A stretch of 64,000 nucleotides of DNA from Epibacterium ulvae (GTDB lineage: Bacteria; Pseudomonadota; Alphaproteobacteria; Rhodobacterales; Rhodobacteraceae). The position numbers and the translations under genes were made by a program. The notes below the pieces were generated by a model that saw only the letters and a list, made by a program, of their open reading frames with translations, did no database searches and was not told the DNA's origin. Below are positions 47,988 through 56,826 of the stretch, one piece after another; position 1 is the first letter of the stretch; each line of letters starts with the position of its first letter. Location: assembly GCF_018678075.1 (NCBI RefSeq), contig NZ_JAHHIR010000014.1, forward strand, positions 1-64,000. Direction: 5' to 3'.

Positions 47988-49067
47988 TTAGAACCCGGCC
48001 CAGATGCGGGCCATATGCTGTTCGATGATCGCCTGATAGGCGCCAGTATCATGGATTTCACGTAGCCCGTCGTTCACCAAATCTAGAATTTTTTCCGCTT
48101 CCGGATGGGTCTTGTGAACAATCACATGCAATGCTTGGATCGCGATAGGTTCCGGGACAACTGTAAACTCGTCAGTTAGGCCTAACTCGGCAATATGAGC
48201 GCGACCGGTGAATTCATTCATCACCGTAGCATCCGCCTCACCGGCCAGTACCATTTCATAGCATTCGGTTGGCGTCAGCGGTTGAACCAGTGTGACCTTG
48301 CCATCGCGTAATAAGTTGCGACCGTCCTGGTCAAACAAATAGGCTTCATACCCCTGTGGGCGACAGAAGGTCTTACCAAAAAGGTCTTCGTCCTTGGAGA
48401 ACGTCAGCGGGCGATCTTTGTCGGTAAACATCAAGACCAGCACCTCGAACATCGGGTCCGAGAAATGGAAGTTCACGCACCGCTCAGCCTCTGGGTCGTT
48501 CACGCAATCCGGTTTGTACCAAGGAAAACCAGCATCCAAGAGCGCGTTGGACAACAGTGGTTCCTCATGCGAGGTCCACAAATCCACCCAATGGATCGCG
48601 TAACCATCTAACGGATCGGCCGCTTTCATCGCTGCTTCCACGATCTCGGTCATCAGGCCGCCGGCGTGCAGTTCCTTGCCGGTAAAAGGTTCAAAATCAT
48701 CTGCAGTTAGCAGGTTAATCTTGTGCCGCACCGCGGCGTTGCCTTGCGCAATCTCGACGGGTTGTGCTGCAGTTGGCTCTGCATCCGCGATGAGCTTACC
48801 ACCTTCCAAACCAGTTGGCAGGCCGTCAAGGCAGGGGATGTTCAAATTCATGCCAACCCGGATTGCATTAGGACGAGCTCCAATGGCTTTAATGTTCTGG
48901 GTGTGGATCACGCTCCACTTTCCCACGTCTTTGAACAGCCGGTCTGCAATAAGCGACAGGCTGTCGCCGGATTGAACGGTATAGATCCCACCACAGGTCT
49001 CAGCAGCGGCGGATTGTGCAGCAAGGGTGCTCAACCCCAAAACAGCGGCAGTAATATAGTTCTTCAT
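47988..49067 (-). CDS. Secreted LysM plus solute-binding-domain protein (copy B)
   Basis: A 359-residue paralogue of the preceding gene. From MKNYITAAVLGL a signal peptide ends near SAAA-ET. The LysM domain (about 24-80: YTVQSGDSLSLIADRLFKDV, IRVGMNLNIPC) again lies between two Cys. The solute-binding part keeps the same motif DAGFPWYKPDC-x-DP-x-ERCV-x-FHFSDP and the FGKTFCRPQGYEAY segment. The two proteins therefore share a family-specific Cys pair (PDC and ERC) likely forming a disulfide. It precedes copy A with only ten bases between them, so one mRNA is expected. Confidence 0.82.
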   Translation of the reverse strand: MKNYITAAVLGLSTLAAQSAAAETCGGIYTVQSGDSLSLIADRLFKDVGKWSVIHTQNIKAIGARPNAIRVGMNLNIPCLDGLPTGLEGGKLIADAEPTAAQPVEIAQGNAAVRHKINLLTADDFEPFTGKELHAGGLMTEIVEAAMKAADPLDGYAIHWVDLWTSHEEPLLSNALLDAGFPWYKPDCVNDPEAERCVNFHFSDPMFEVLVLMFTDKDRPLTFSKDEDLFGKTFCRPQGYEAYLFDQDGRNLLRDGKVTLVQPLTPTECYEMVLAGEADATVMNEFTGRAHIAELGLTDEFTVVPEPIAIQALHVIVHKTHPEAEKILDLVNDGLREIHDTGAYQAIIEQHMARIWAGF

Positions 49068-49185
49068 GTGTCCCCCTAAAGGCATGGCAGCACGGTGTGC
49101 AGACACCGCAAAAGTTATTTTTCTCAGAAGAAGATGCGGCTGGGCCTGCCCCTCGGATCACGCCCAGTCGAAGTTGACTGTCTTA

Positions 49186-50514
49186 TTAGTTCGCAAACAG
49201 AGCCAAGATTGTTGGGCTGTCAACGCGCCCATCCGCCAGAACCAGACTGGAAGGAACCGTTACCTGCCCTGCGGCATAAGCCTCATTCAGCGCGGCATCT
49301 ATTTCATCCTCGCTCAGCCCGTCTGCCAGCGCCTTAACAACCAGATCAAAAATATAGACAGGCTCGGCATCGACTTTCGAAGCAGTCGCCTTGGGGCTTT
49401 TCAGCGCCGCGAGTGTCCCGAGGGTCATTTTCTCAACAAGCGCCACATCCCTGTCTTTGGCATCGTCTGGCAGCGACGACAGATTGCTCACCAACAACAG
49501 TTTTTGCGCGGTAGAAACATGTGGGCCTGCGCTCTCTTCCGATTCAACCCTAGCTGCGGGCGCAGGCGCGGCCTCTTCAACCTCGGCAATAGCCTGAGCT
49601 GCCGGGATTGCAACTGCGGCCTCCACTGGAGCTGACACGACTTCCGCAGGGCTTCCCAACTTGCTCATCGCGGCGGAAATTGCCTCCTGCATCAGATCGC
49701 CAGACGCTTCAGTCTGCTCGACGCTCTCTTGTACAACCGCCACCGGCGCCACAATCGCCGCCTTGTCTGGCGCGACACTCGGTGTCACAATCTCGGGCAC
49801 AGCGTCTTTTGCCACAGTTTCAACCCCTAAGGTCGCCTCTGGCACACTGGTTGTAACACGTGGTTCAAAAACAACTGCGGAAACAGGTTCAAGATTGGTC
49901 AACGACGGCTCGGGGGCGGGTACTATTTCTGCCTTGACCGCCAGAACCGGGTCATTGGTTTCGCCAGCAGCAATTTCGACCGACGCGGCGACTGCGAGTG
50001 CTTCTACAGCTGCGGGCACGGGCGCGGTCTGTACGGCAATGACCTCCCCCTGCGCAATCGCCTCGGACTTACCGCCTGCAAATTGCAAAACCCCTAACCC
50101 TAAGGCAAGAACGCCCAGCGCAGCTGCCGCCAATCCTAATGGCTTGAGCGAAGGCGACCGCCCTGCTTTGCCATCCAACGCAAAAGCCGCATCGCTTTGC
50201 GCACTGGCAGAGGCCAAAGATTTCGGCGTCATCCCTGCAGAGGGTTTGCTGATCTTGGCATTGAGCGCTTTTGCCGGACTGGCGTTTACCGCCTTCGCGG
50301 GGCTAACTTTTGCAGTCTTATTTTTTGCAACCCTGAGCTGTTCAACACTGGCAGGTGTCGCATCAGCTTTTTTGGTTTTATCTTGCTCGTCTGGCGTGGA
50401 CTTCAAAGAAATCTTGATGTTCCCAGTCGACGAAACGCTTTTGACCTGAACCTGGCCCGCATCCGCTGCGTTTGCCGCTGGCTTTACTTTGGCATTCTTC
50501 AATTGCTCTTGCAT
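49186..50514 (-). CDS. Ala/Val-rich single-pass membrane protein of unknown function
   Basis: A 442-residue protein from MQEQLKNAKVK. Residues 1-135 are a Lys/Ala/Ser-rich cytoplasmic tail with repeats of the type SPAKAVNASPAKALNAK. One membrane helix lies at about 137-157 (LGLAAAALGVLALGLGVLQF). The remainder is Ala/Val/Pro/Glu-rich with a folded C-terminal end (TAQKLLLVSNLSSL, ALADGLSEDEIDAALNEAYA). No family is recognised. It is upstream of the LysM pair on the same strand, with 118 bases between, and has a CtrA-type site 65-79 bases ahead of its start. It could be a wall-facing scaffold for them. Confidence 0.68.
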   Translation of the reverse strand: MQEQLKNAKVKPAANAADAGQVQVKSVSSTGNIKISLKSTPDEQDKTKKADATPASVEQLRVAKNKTAKVSPAKAVNASPAKALNAKISKPSAGMTPKSLASASAQSDAAFALDGKAGRSPSLKPLGLAAAALGVLALGLGVLQFAGGKSEAIAQGEVIAVQTAPVPAAVEALAVAASVEIAAGETNDPVLAVKAEIVPAPEPSLTNLEPVSAVVFEPRVTTSVPEATLGVETVAKDAVPEIVTPSVAPDKAAIVAPVAVVQESVEQTEASGDLMQEAISAAMSKLGSPAEVVSAPVEAAVAIPAAQAIAEVEEAAPAPAARVESEESAGPHVSTAQKLLLVSNLSSLPDDAKDRDVALVEKMTLGTLAALKSPKATASKVDAEPVYIFDLVVKALADGLSEDEIDAALNEAYAAGQVTVPSSLVLADGRVDSPTILALFAN

Positions 50515-50578
50515 GAAATATGCATCCCCCAAAAACTGGCACCCGAATTGCGAGCCACCACCGAAAATCTCCAATTCG

Positions 50579-50593
50579 TTAAGGGTTTCTTAA
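50579..50593. promoter_or_regulatory. CtrA-type binding site, TTAA-N7-TTAA
   Basis: The palindromic-type motif TTAAGGGTTTCTTAA matches the full alphaproteobacterial CtrA consensus, with the trailing ACC that strong half-sites often have. It lies 65-79 bases ahead of the minus-strand start at 50514, where a promoter would be. Activation or repression by CtrA of the downstream cassette is therefore likely but unproven. Confidence 0.6.
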
Positions 50594-50810
50594 CCATTCA
50601 TAGTAAGTGGGTCAACATTTAGTGTCTCTCTCAAATCGACATACACTCAGCTGCGACATGAATAGTCACCCAACACATTCGCCCCATGTTTTACGGGTGA
50701 TTTTCAGCCGCAAAGGCGCCGCAAAGACCAGCAATTGGACGGGTGCAAAGACTACCAGTGATTGCATTACACCTCCCAAGTGCCGTAGTAGACTAGATGC
50801 AAGATCCGAC

Positions 50811-50836
50811 AAAAAAGGGCGCCCAGCGGACGCCCC
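50811..50836 (-). terminator. Terminator after ileS
   Basis: On minus an eight-pair stem GGGCGTCC / GGGCGCCC (one G-U pair) with loop GCT, followed by TTTTTTG. It ends the ileS transcript before the membrane-protein gene. Confidence 0.82.
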
Positions 50837-50861
50837 TCTCACGAGAATATGACCGACGAAA

Positions 50862-53771
50862 TCAGCCCAGCGCGTCGTTACAACGACCACAGACACCGGG
50901 ATGGGCGAATTTGCCGACGTCTGGCAGGATCTTCCAGCAGCGTTGGCATTTCTCACCGTCGGCCTTTTCAAACACGACCGAGACACCGTCCACTTCGGGC
51001 ATGCGGAAGGCTTCCGCCGGGCTTGGGTCGATGGTCAGGCTGATGTCCGAGGTAATGCAGACATCGGCAAAATTCACCGACTGCAGCGCCTCCAACACAT
51101 CCGCCTCGCGCGCATGCACGACAGGCGCGGCTTCCAGAGAGGCCCCGATCACCTTGTCTGTACGTTGCACTTCCAGAGCCGAGGTCACAACGCGGCGCGC
51201 CTGACGGATCTTGGTCCATTTGGCGGCCAGAGGCTCGTTCAGCCAATCGCGTGGCGTGTCCGGCATATCGGTCAGATGGATCGAGCTGTCATCGCCTGGA
51301 TAGCGCTCCAACCAGACCTCTTCCATGGTGAAGACCAGAACCGGTGCCAGCCATGCGGTCAGACGGTGGAACAGCAGATCCAGAACCGAACGCGCAGCCC
51401 GTGCATTCAGCGTGTCCCCATCGCAATAGAGCGCATCCTTGCGGATATCGAAGTAAAACGCCGACAGATCCACAGTGGCAAAGTTAAAGATCGCCTGCCA
51501 CACGCCATTGAAATCAAAGGCTTTGTAGCCCTCGCGCACGGTGTGATCCAGCTCGGCCATCCGGTGCAGCACCCATTGCTCCAACTCGGGCATATCGGCG
51601 GGCTGCACACGTTGGTCCTCGGTGAAGTCCCCCAGCGAGCCAAGCATGAACCGCATGGTGTTGCGCAGACGGCGATAGCTGTCGGCGGTGCCCTTCAGGA
51701 TTTCCGGACCGATCCGCTGATCGGCGGTATAGTCAACTTGCGCCACCCACAGACGCAGAATATCGGCGCCATATTGTTTAACCACGGCCTCGGGCACGAT
51801 GGTGTTGCCCAGGGATTTGGACATTTTCATGCCCTTCTCATCCAGGGTAAACCCATGCGTCACCACGTTTTTATAAGGCGCGCGCCCCTTGGTGCCACAG
51901 GCCTGCAACAGGGACGAATGGAACCAGCCACGGTGTTGGTCGGTGCCTTCCATATAGACATCAGCAATACCGTCCTCGGTCCCGTCTTCACGGTCGCGCA
52001 GCACAAAAGCGTGGGTCGAGCCAGAGTCAAACCAGACGTCCAGAACATCAAACACCTGATCATAGGCATCCGGGTCGGCGATCCCGTCCAGCATCTTGGC
52101 CTTGAAGCCATCCTCATACCAAACGTCGGCACCGTGCTCCTCGAACGCGGCTTTGATGCGGGCGTTGACCTCATCATTGCGCAGCAGGAAATCCGCATCC
52201 GTCGGCAGCGCGCCGGATTTGGTGAAACAAGTCAGCGGCACACCCCAGGCACGTTGACGCGACAGCACCCAGTCGGGGCGGCTTTCGATCATCGAATGCA
52301 GGCGGTTGCGGCCGGTTTGCGGTGTCCAGGTCACCAGCTCGTCAATGGAACGCAGCGCGCGTTCGCGGATGGTATCGCCCATCTGCCCCATGCCATCATC
52401 CAGTTTGCGATCCACACCGGCAAACCACTGCGGCGTGTTGCGATAGATGATCGGAGCCTTGGAGCGCCAGGAATGCGGGTAGCTGTGTTTGATCTTGCCG
52501 CGCGCCATCAAGCCGCCGACTTCGACCAGCTTGTCGATGACGGTCTTGTTGGCATCGCCCTCACCGCCCTTGCGGTTCAGGATGTATTTGCCACCAAAGA
52601 ACGGCAGATCCGCGCGGAAACCACCATCATCCATGACGTTATAGGTGATGACCTGCTCCAACATGCCCAGATCACGGTAGAGCTCAAACTCTTCCATACC
52701 GTGAGACGGCGCGCAGTGCACAAAACCGGTGCCTTCGGTGTCGGTGACAAATTCGGCAGCGCGGAAGTCGCGGATACCGTCCCATTCGCCATTGCCCCCT
52801 TCGGCTCCGGCCAACGGGTGGGTCAGACCGATACCCGCCAGATCCTCGGTCGGAACATCGCTGACGCGGGTGTATTGTCCTTCTTCAAGACGGGCGCGTT
52901 TGAACACATCCGCCGCCAGATTGTCGGCCAGAACGTATTTGTCGCCCACATTCACCCAGCTCTCATCCGGGGTGCCGGTGACCTCATAGAGACCATAGGC
53001 AATGTCTTCGCCGTACACGACCGCTTTGTTTGACGGCATGGTCCAGGGCGTTGTGGTCCAGATCACCACATAGGCACCGGCCAGTTTGTGGTCCGCAGGT
53101 TCCGCGACCTTGAACTTCACCCAGATGGTAAAGCTTTCCTTGTCGTGATACTCCACCTCGGCCTCGGCCAGGGCGGTTTTTTCCATGGGCGACCACATCA
53201 CCGGTTTGGAGCCCTGATACAGTGTGCCGTTCATCAGGAACTTCATGAACTCATCCGCAATCACCGCTTCGGCGTGGTAGTTCATGGTCAGATAGGGATC
53301 TTCCCAATTGCCAGTGATGCCAAGACGTTTGAACTCTTCGCGCTGGATCTTTACCCATTCATCGGCAAAGGCGCGGCATTCCTGGCGGAACTCAACAACG
53401 GGTACGTTGTCTTTGTTCTTGCCCTTCTTGCGGTATTTCTCTTCGATCTTCCACTCGATCGGCAGGCCGTGACAGTCCCAGCCCGGCACATAACGCGCAT
53501 CAAACCCCATCATCTGGTGGGAGCGGACGATCATATCCTTGATCGTTTTATTCAGCGCGTGACCAATGTGCAGGTGACCGTTCGCATAAGGCGGGCCATC
53601 GTGCAGGGTAAAGGGGGTGCGGCCCTCTTTTTCCCGCAGGCGATCATAAACACCGATTTTCTCCCAACGATCCAACCATGCGGGCTCGCGCTTGGGCAGG
53701 CCTGCGCGCATGGGGAAGTCGGTTTTCGGAAGGTTCAGCGTGTCTTTGTATTCGGGCGTGTCGGCGCACAT
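50862..53771 (-). CDS. ileS: Isoleucyl-tRNA synthetase
   Basis: A 969-residue class I aminoacyl-tRNA synthetase that charges tRNA(Ile). The HIGH motif is at residues 68-71 (NGHLHIGHALNKT) and the KMSKS loop reads MKMSKSLGNTIV near 647. The editing domain (CP1) and anticodon-binding region are present. A C-terminal zinc site CQRCWKILPDVGKF and CGRCND is intact. The start MCADTPEYKD has AAAGGACG upstream. A length and motif set typical of bacterial IleS; no alternative identity. Confidence 0.97.
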   Translation of the reverse strand: MCADTPEYKDTLNLPKTDFPMRAGLPKREPAWLDRWEKIGVYDRLREKEGRTPFTLHDGPPYANGHLHIGHALNKTIKDMIVRSHQMMGFDARYVPGWDCHGLPIEWKIEEKYRKKGKNKDNVPVVEFRQECRAFADEWVKIQREEFKRLGITGNWEDPYLTMNYHAEAVIADEFMKFLMNGTLYQGSKPVMWSPMEKTALAEAEVEYHDKESFTIWVKFKVAEPADHKLAGAYVVIWTTTPWTMPSNKAVVYGEDIAYGLYEVTGTPDESWVNVGDKYVLADNLAADVFKRARLEEGQYTRVSDVPTEDLAGIGLTHPLAGAEGGNGEWDGIRDFRAAEFVTDTEGTGFVHCAPSHGMEEFELYRDLGMLEQVITYNVMDDGGFRADLPFFGGKYILNRKGGEGDANKTVIDKLVEVGGLMARGKIKHSYPHSWRSKAPIIYRNTPQWFAGVDRKLDDGMGQMGDTIRERALRSIDELVTWTPQTGRNRLHSMIESRPDWVLSRQRAWGVPLTCFTKSGALPTDADFLLRNDEVNARIKAAFEEHGADVWYEDGFKAKMLDGIADPDAYDQVFDVLDVWFDSGSTHAFVLRDREDGTEDGIADVYMEGTDQHRGWFHSSLLQACGTKGRAPYKNVVTHGFTLDEKGMKMSKSLGNTIVPEAVVKQYGADILRLWVAQVDYTADQRIGPEILKGTADSYRRLRNTMRFMLGSLGDFTEDQRVQPADMPELEQWVLHRMAELDHTVREGYKAFDFNGVWQAIFNFATVDLSAFYFDIRKDALYCDGDTLNARAARSVLDLLFHRLTAWLAPVLVFTMEEVWLERYPGDDSSIHLTDMPDTPRDWLNEPLAAKWTKIRQARRVVTSALEVQRTDKVIGASLEAAPVVHAREADVLEALQSVNFADVCITSDISLTIDPSPAEAFRMPEVDGVSVVFEKADGEKCQRCWKILPDVGKFAHPGVCGRCNDALG

Positions 53772-54133
53772 GTGTGGCGTCCTTTGAATGATCTGTCGAA
53801 ATTTGGATATTCGGAACGGTGCGAAGTCTCAAGCACCTTTGCCCGGCGTCTCGCATGCTCCCGAAAGGGATCAGAGCGCCGGGTTCATAATTCGAATAAT
53901 GTTGGCCACACGATGGGACATGGCCCGCGTTATAGGCACTGATCCGAGCAGGGTAAAGTACCGACGAATGCTTCAATCCTGTCACGATCATGTAACTTGC
54001 AAAGTGGATTTTTAACGGTTATCACAAGTGCAACCATCAAAACTGGCTTTTGACGGTGTTACGGGGCCGCAGTTCACAGCGATTTCAGGGCACCGCTCCC
54101 ATAGGCCGGACCTATTTGTCGCGGAGATGATTG
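53772..54133. other. Intergenic region between divergent ileS and azoreductase genes
   Basis: About 360 bases that must hold both promoters. No gene is supported on either strand. I see no T-box features, no tRNA-like fold and no large inverted repeats. A GGAG site eight bases before 54134 belongs to the azoreductase gene. Confidence 0.55.
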
Positions 54134-54835
54134 ATGAAATTTTGGAACTTCCTGCTTGGCAAACGCACACCTGTTGCGACACCAGCCACGGCCCCTGCAG
54201 CCCAGCCCAAGCGTATTTTGCACATCGTGGCCTCACCACGTGGCGCGGACTCGCAATCGTCGAAACTGGCCAATGCCTATCTCGACACCGTTGAGAAAGA
54301 GAACCCAAATGCGGTGATCGACGTCATCGACCTGTGGGACGCGGAGTTGCCTGAATTTGACGGTGACAAAGCTGCGGCCAAGATGACGTTCTTTGGCGTG
54401 GGTGAAATGGACGGCCAGCGCCAGACCGCCTGGGATCACGTGGTGGCCATCACCGAACGCTTTACCCAAGCCGATGAATATGTCCTGTCGGTGCCCATGT
54501 GGAACGGCGGCATTCCCTATCGTCTGAAGCAATATATCGACATCATCACCCAGCCCGGTCTGACCTTTGGTTTTGGTCCCGAAGAGGGGTATTTCGGCCT
54601 GCTCAAAGGCAAAACCGCCCGCGTCTTTTACACCGCTGGCGTTTATGCGCCGGGTGCGGATGCGAAATATGGTGCAGATTATCACTCGGCCTATTTGACC
54701 TGGTGGCTGAACACCATTGGCGTAACCGAGATTGAGATGGTGCGCTTCCAGCCGTCGCTTGTGACTGCGGATCAGGAAGGCGACCAAAAGGCCGCCGTTG
54801 AACGCTCCACCGCATTGGCACAAGCGGCAAAGTAA
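54134..54835 (+). CDS. azoR: FMN-dependent NADH-azoreductase / quinone reductase
   Basis: A 233-residue flavodoxin-fold enzyme that reduces quinones and azo bonds with NADH and FMN. The phosphate loop SPRGADSQSSKLANAYLD near residue 37, VPMWNGGIPYRLKQYIDIIT and YTAGVYAPGADAKYG are family signatures. The start is the ATG at 54134 rather than the TTG just before it. The protein carries an extra 25-residue N-terminal segment (Pro/Ala-rich, FWNFLLGKRTPVAT) before the fold, unlike E. coli AzoR. A strong terminator follows. Confidence 0.9.
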   Translation: MKFWNFLLGKRTPVATPATAPAAQPKRILHIVASPRGADSQSSKLANAYLDTVEKENPNAVIDVIDLWDAELPEFDGDKAAAKMTFFGVGEMDGQRQTAWDHVVAITERFTQADEYVLSVPMWNGGIPYRLKQYIDIITQPGLTFGFGPEEGYFGLLKGKTARVFYTAGVYAPGADAKYGADYHSAYLTWWLNTIGVTEIEMVRFQPSLVTADQEGDQKAAVERSTALAQAAK

Positions 54836-54868
54836 TCAGACATCCCTCTTTTTGAGGTGTCGTTTTCC

Positions 54869-54898
54869 GACCCCCGGCCCCCACAGGCCGGGGGTTTT
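54869..54898 (+). terminator. Terminator after the azoreductase gene
   Basis: A 9-bp stem CCCCCGGCC / GGCCGGGGG with a six-base loop, followed by TTTTGCG. Confidence 0.8.
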
Positions 54899-55046
54899 GC
54901 GTTCTAGCGGTGACTTACCAGTATTTCGGGTTGTTAACCGCCTTCACCCAGCATGACAGCGCCGCAGCCTCGCAAAAGGGTTAAGGAATGCTTGCAATGT
55001 TTCGCACGCGAAACAATTGATCGTACGGTCAAAGCGCAACGGATCG

Positions 55047-55071
55047 TAAAAAATGCCCCCCTCATCGGGGG
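55047..55071 (-). terminator. Terminator at the 3' end of the ion-channel gene
   Basis: On minus a stem GGGGGC / GCCCCC is followed by TTTTTT. The hairpin overlaps the last codons of the channel gene, which ends at 55062. Confidence 0.7.
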
Positions 55072-55508
55072 CCCGTCGGGATATTGGGGAACAGGCGCAC
55101 AATCACGCCCAAAAGAAACGCGGTGCTGATGCCGAAACACAAAAGCCCGGTGATTGCCGCAAAGGTTGCAAAGATCCGCACCCCCGGCTCCAATGTGATG
55201 TCGCCATATCCAAGGGTCGTATAGGTGACGAGGGCGAAATAAAACGCGGTCTCCAGCCCCTCGATCGCGCCGGTCCAGATGAAGGCCAGCGCCCATATCC
55301 AGATCTCAAACGCGTGGGCCAGAACCATGCACAGAACGCCGACCGCAAGGATCGCATTGTCATGCAGCCAGCGCCGGGTTCCGTCCAGCCGCTCCCCCAC
55401 AAACACCGTGAACCGGATGCTGCCCGCAAGGATCACGACATGGATCAGGGCGCTGACAACCAGCAGTCCGGATCCGTGAAATATTTGCCCAATTAAGGTC
55501 ATACCCAT
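55062..55508 (-). CDS. Two-TM potassium-channel-like protein
   Basis: A 148-residue inner-membrane protein. The selectivity filter TYTTLGYGDITLEPG (near residues 95-109) is that of potassium channels, set between membrane helices. Hydrophobic segments lie at about 10-33, 52-78, 83-97 and 115-137. There is no C-terminal RCK domain, so regulation differs from Kch or is absent. The gene is divergent from the RND efflux operon with 70 bases between. The substrate is inferred from the filter only. Confidence 0.85.
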   Translation of the reverse strand: MGMTLIGQIFHGSGLLVVSALIHVVILAGSIRFTVFVGERLDGTRRWLHDNAILAVGVLCMVLAHAFEIWIWALAFIWTGAIEGLETAFYFALVTYTTLGYGDITLEPGVRIFATFAAITGLLCFGISTAFLLGVIVRLFPNIPTGPR

Positions 55509-55578
55509 TAAAACCCACTTCCCAGATTGTGTGCCTGCGTTATGCTCTGATTAAACACGCAGATCTTGGAGCTGTTAA

Positions 55579-56823
55579 ATGTTTAATTTCAAGCCATATT
55601 TTATCACCGCCCTTTGCCTGGCCTTGCCAGCGGCACCGGGGTTAGCTCAGGACGTCGCACGACCGGCAAAAGTGTTTACGGTGGAAGAAGATAGCGGCAA
55701 GGTCAGCCGCACCTACCCCGCCATTGTGCTGCCATCCGAGGAGGTGGAGCTGTCGTTTCGGGTCAGTGGTCGGGTGTTGGAGCTGCCCATTCGCGGCTCG
55801 ATGCAGGTGGCTAAGGGCGATGTGATTGCCCAGCTTGATCTGCGTGATTTCCAGACCCAAGTGGCCCAGCTTGAAAGCCAGCGCGACCAGGCGGCGGCTC
55901 AGTTGGCGGAATTAAAGGCGGGGCTGTTGCCCGAGGAAATTGCCGCCCTTGAGGCCGCGGTTGCCTCGGCCCAGGCGCAATATGATCAGGCCCTGGAGCA
56001 GGCGGAGCGCACACGCCAATTGGTTGAGCGCAACGTTGCCTCGCAAGCCACGCTGGACACGGATGAGGCCAATTTGCGGGTGGCTGACGCCAATCTGGAA
56101 GCGCAAAAAGAGCAGCTGGCCCTGGGTCAGCTGGGCGCGCGCGACGAAGAGGTGGCGGCGGGCGAAGCGGCCCTTGGCACAGTCGAGGCGCAGCTGCAGG
56201 TGGCGCGCAACAATCTGGCAGATGCCACGCTGGTTGCCCCGTTTGACGGGATGATAGGGCGGCGCGATATTGACAATTTCACCAACATTCAGGCCGGCCA
56301 GACCGTGGCGTTGCTGCAAAAACTGGAGCCCTTGCATCTGACCTTTGATGTGCCGGGCCCCGATGTTACGGTGCTGACCGCAGGCGGGGTCGACCAGATC
56401 GTCAACACCGCCAGTTTCGACGCCATTGACGGCGATCCGGTGGTGGCCGAAGTGGTGGAATTTGCCCTGCAGGCAGACGCCAGCACCCAGACCTATCGCG
56501 GGCGTGTGGCGGTGCCGCAGCCCGAGGATGTGATCTTGTTGCCCGGAATGGCCGGTCAGGTGACCGCCACCGCCGCGGCTGAGGCACAGGCGATGCGCAT
56601 TCCGATCACCGCACTGGCGGCAACGCCCGACAGCGCCCCCTTTGTCTGGGTTGTGGGGGCCGACAACACCGTCAGCCGCCGTGATGTCACCCTGGGTGAG
56701 GCCAAGGGCGACAAGGTGCAGGTGTTGGACGGTTTGCAGCCCGGTGAACAGGTGATTGCCGCCGGGGTCAGCCAGATCCAGGACGGTATGGAGATCCGCC
56801 CCTTTACCCGTTTTGGAGGCTAA
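55579..56823 (+). CDS. RND efflux periplasmic adaptor (HlyD/MFP family)
   Basis: A 414-residue membrane-fusion protein of a resistance-nodulation-division pump. A signal peptide ends near PGLAQ-DV. The barrel-sandwich part opens with ELSFRVSGRVLELPI and closes near APFDGMIGRRDIDNF, separated by a long coiled-coil hairpin (LESQRDQAAAQLAELKAG, then AEAN-type repeats). The C-terminal beta domain is present (VVGADNTVSRRDVTLGEAKG). The permease gene follows after three bases; no outer-membrane factor is encoded here. Confidence 0.92.
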   Translation: MFNFKPYFITALCLALPAAPGLAQDVARPAKVFTVEEDSGKVSRTYPAIVLPSEEVELSFRVSGRVLELPIRGSMQVAKGDVIAQLDLRDFQTQVAQLESQRDQAAAQLAELKAGLLPEEIAALEAAVASAQAQYDQALEQAERTRQLVERNVASQATLDTDEANLRVADANLEAQKEQLALGQLGARDEEVAAGEAALGTVEAQLQVARNNLADATLVAPFDGMIGRRDIDNFTNIQAGQTVALLQKLEPLHLTFDVPGPDVTVLTAGGVDQIVNTASFDAIDGDPVVAEVVEFALQADASTQTYRGRVAVPQPEDVILLPGMAGQVTATAAAEAQAMRIPITALAATPDSAPFVWVVGADNTVSRRDVTLGEAKGDKVQVLDGLQPGEQVIAAGVSQIQDGMEIRPFTRFGG

Positions 56824-56826
56824 GAC

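Larger units (their letters stand above)
50515..50861. other. Intergenic region with CtrA-type site and ileS terminator
   Basis: About 350 bases between the membrane-protein gene and the end of ileS. A perfect TTAA-N7-TTAA lies at 50579-50593 and the ileS terminator at 50811-50836. Nothing else in it shows a supported gene. Confidence 0.6.

Noticed and set aside
50901-53033. A 710-codon open frame on plus opposite ileS
   Set aside because: It is the complement of a fully intact IleS with all motifs, and its translation shows no domain.
53772-54133. T-box riboswitch ahead of ileS
   Set aside because: I see no specifier or antiterminator structure, and T-boxes are rare in this class of bacteria.
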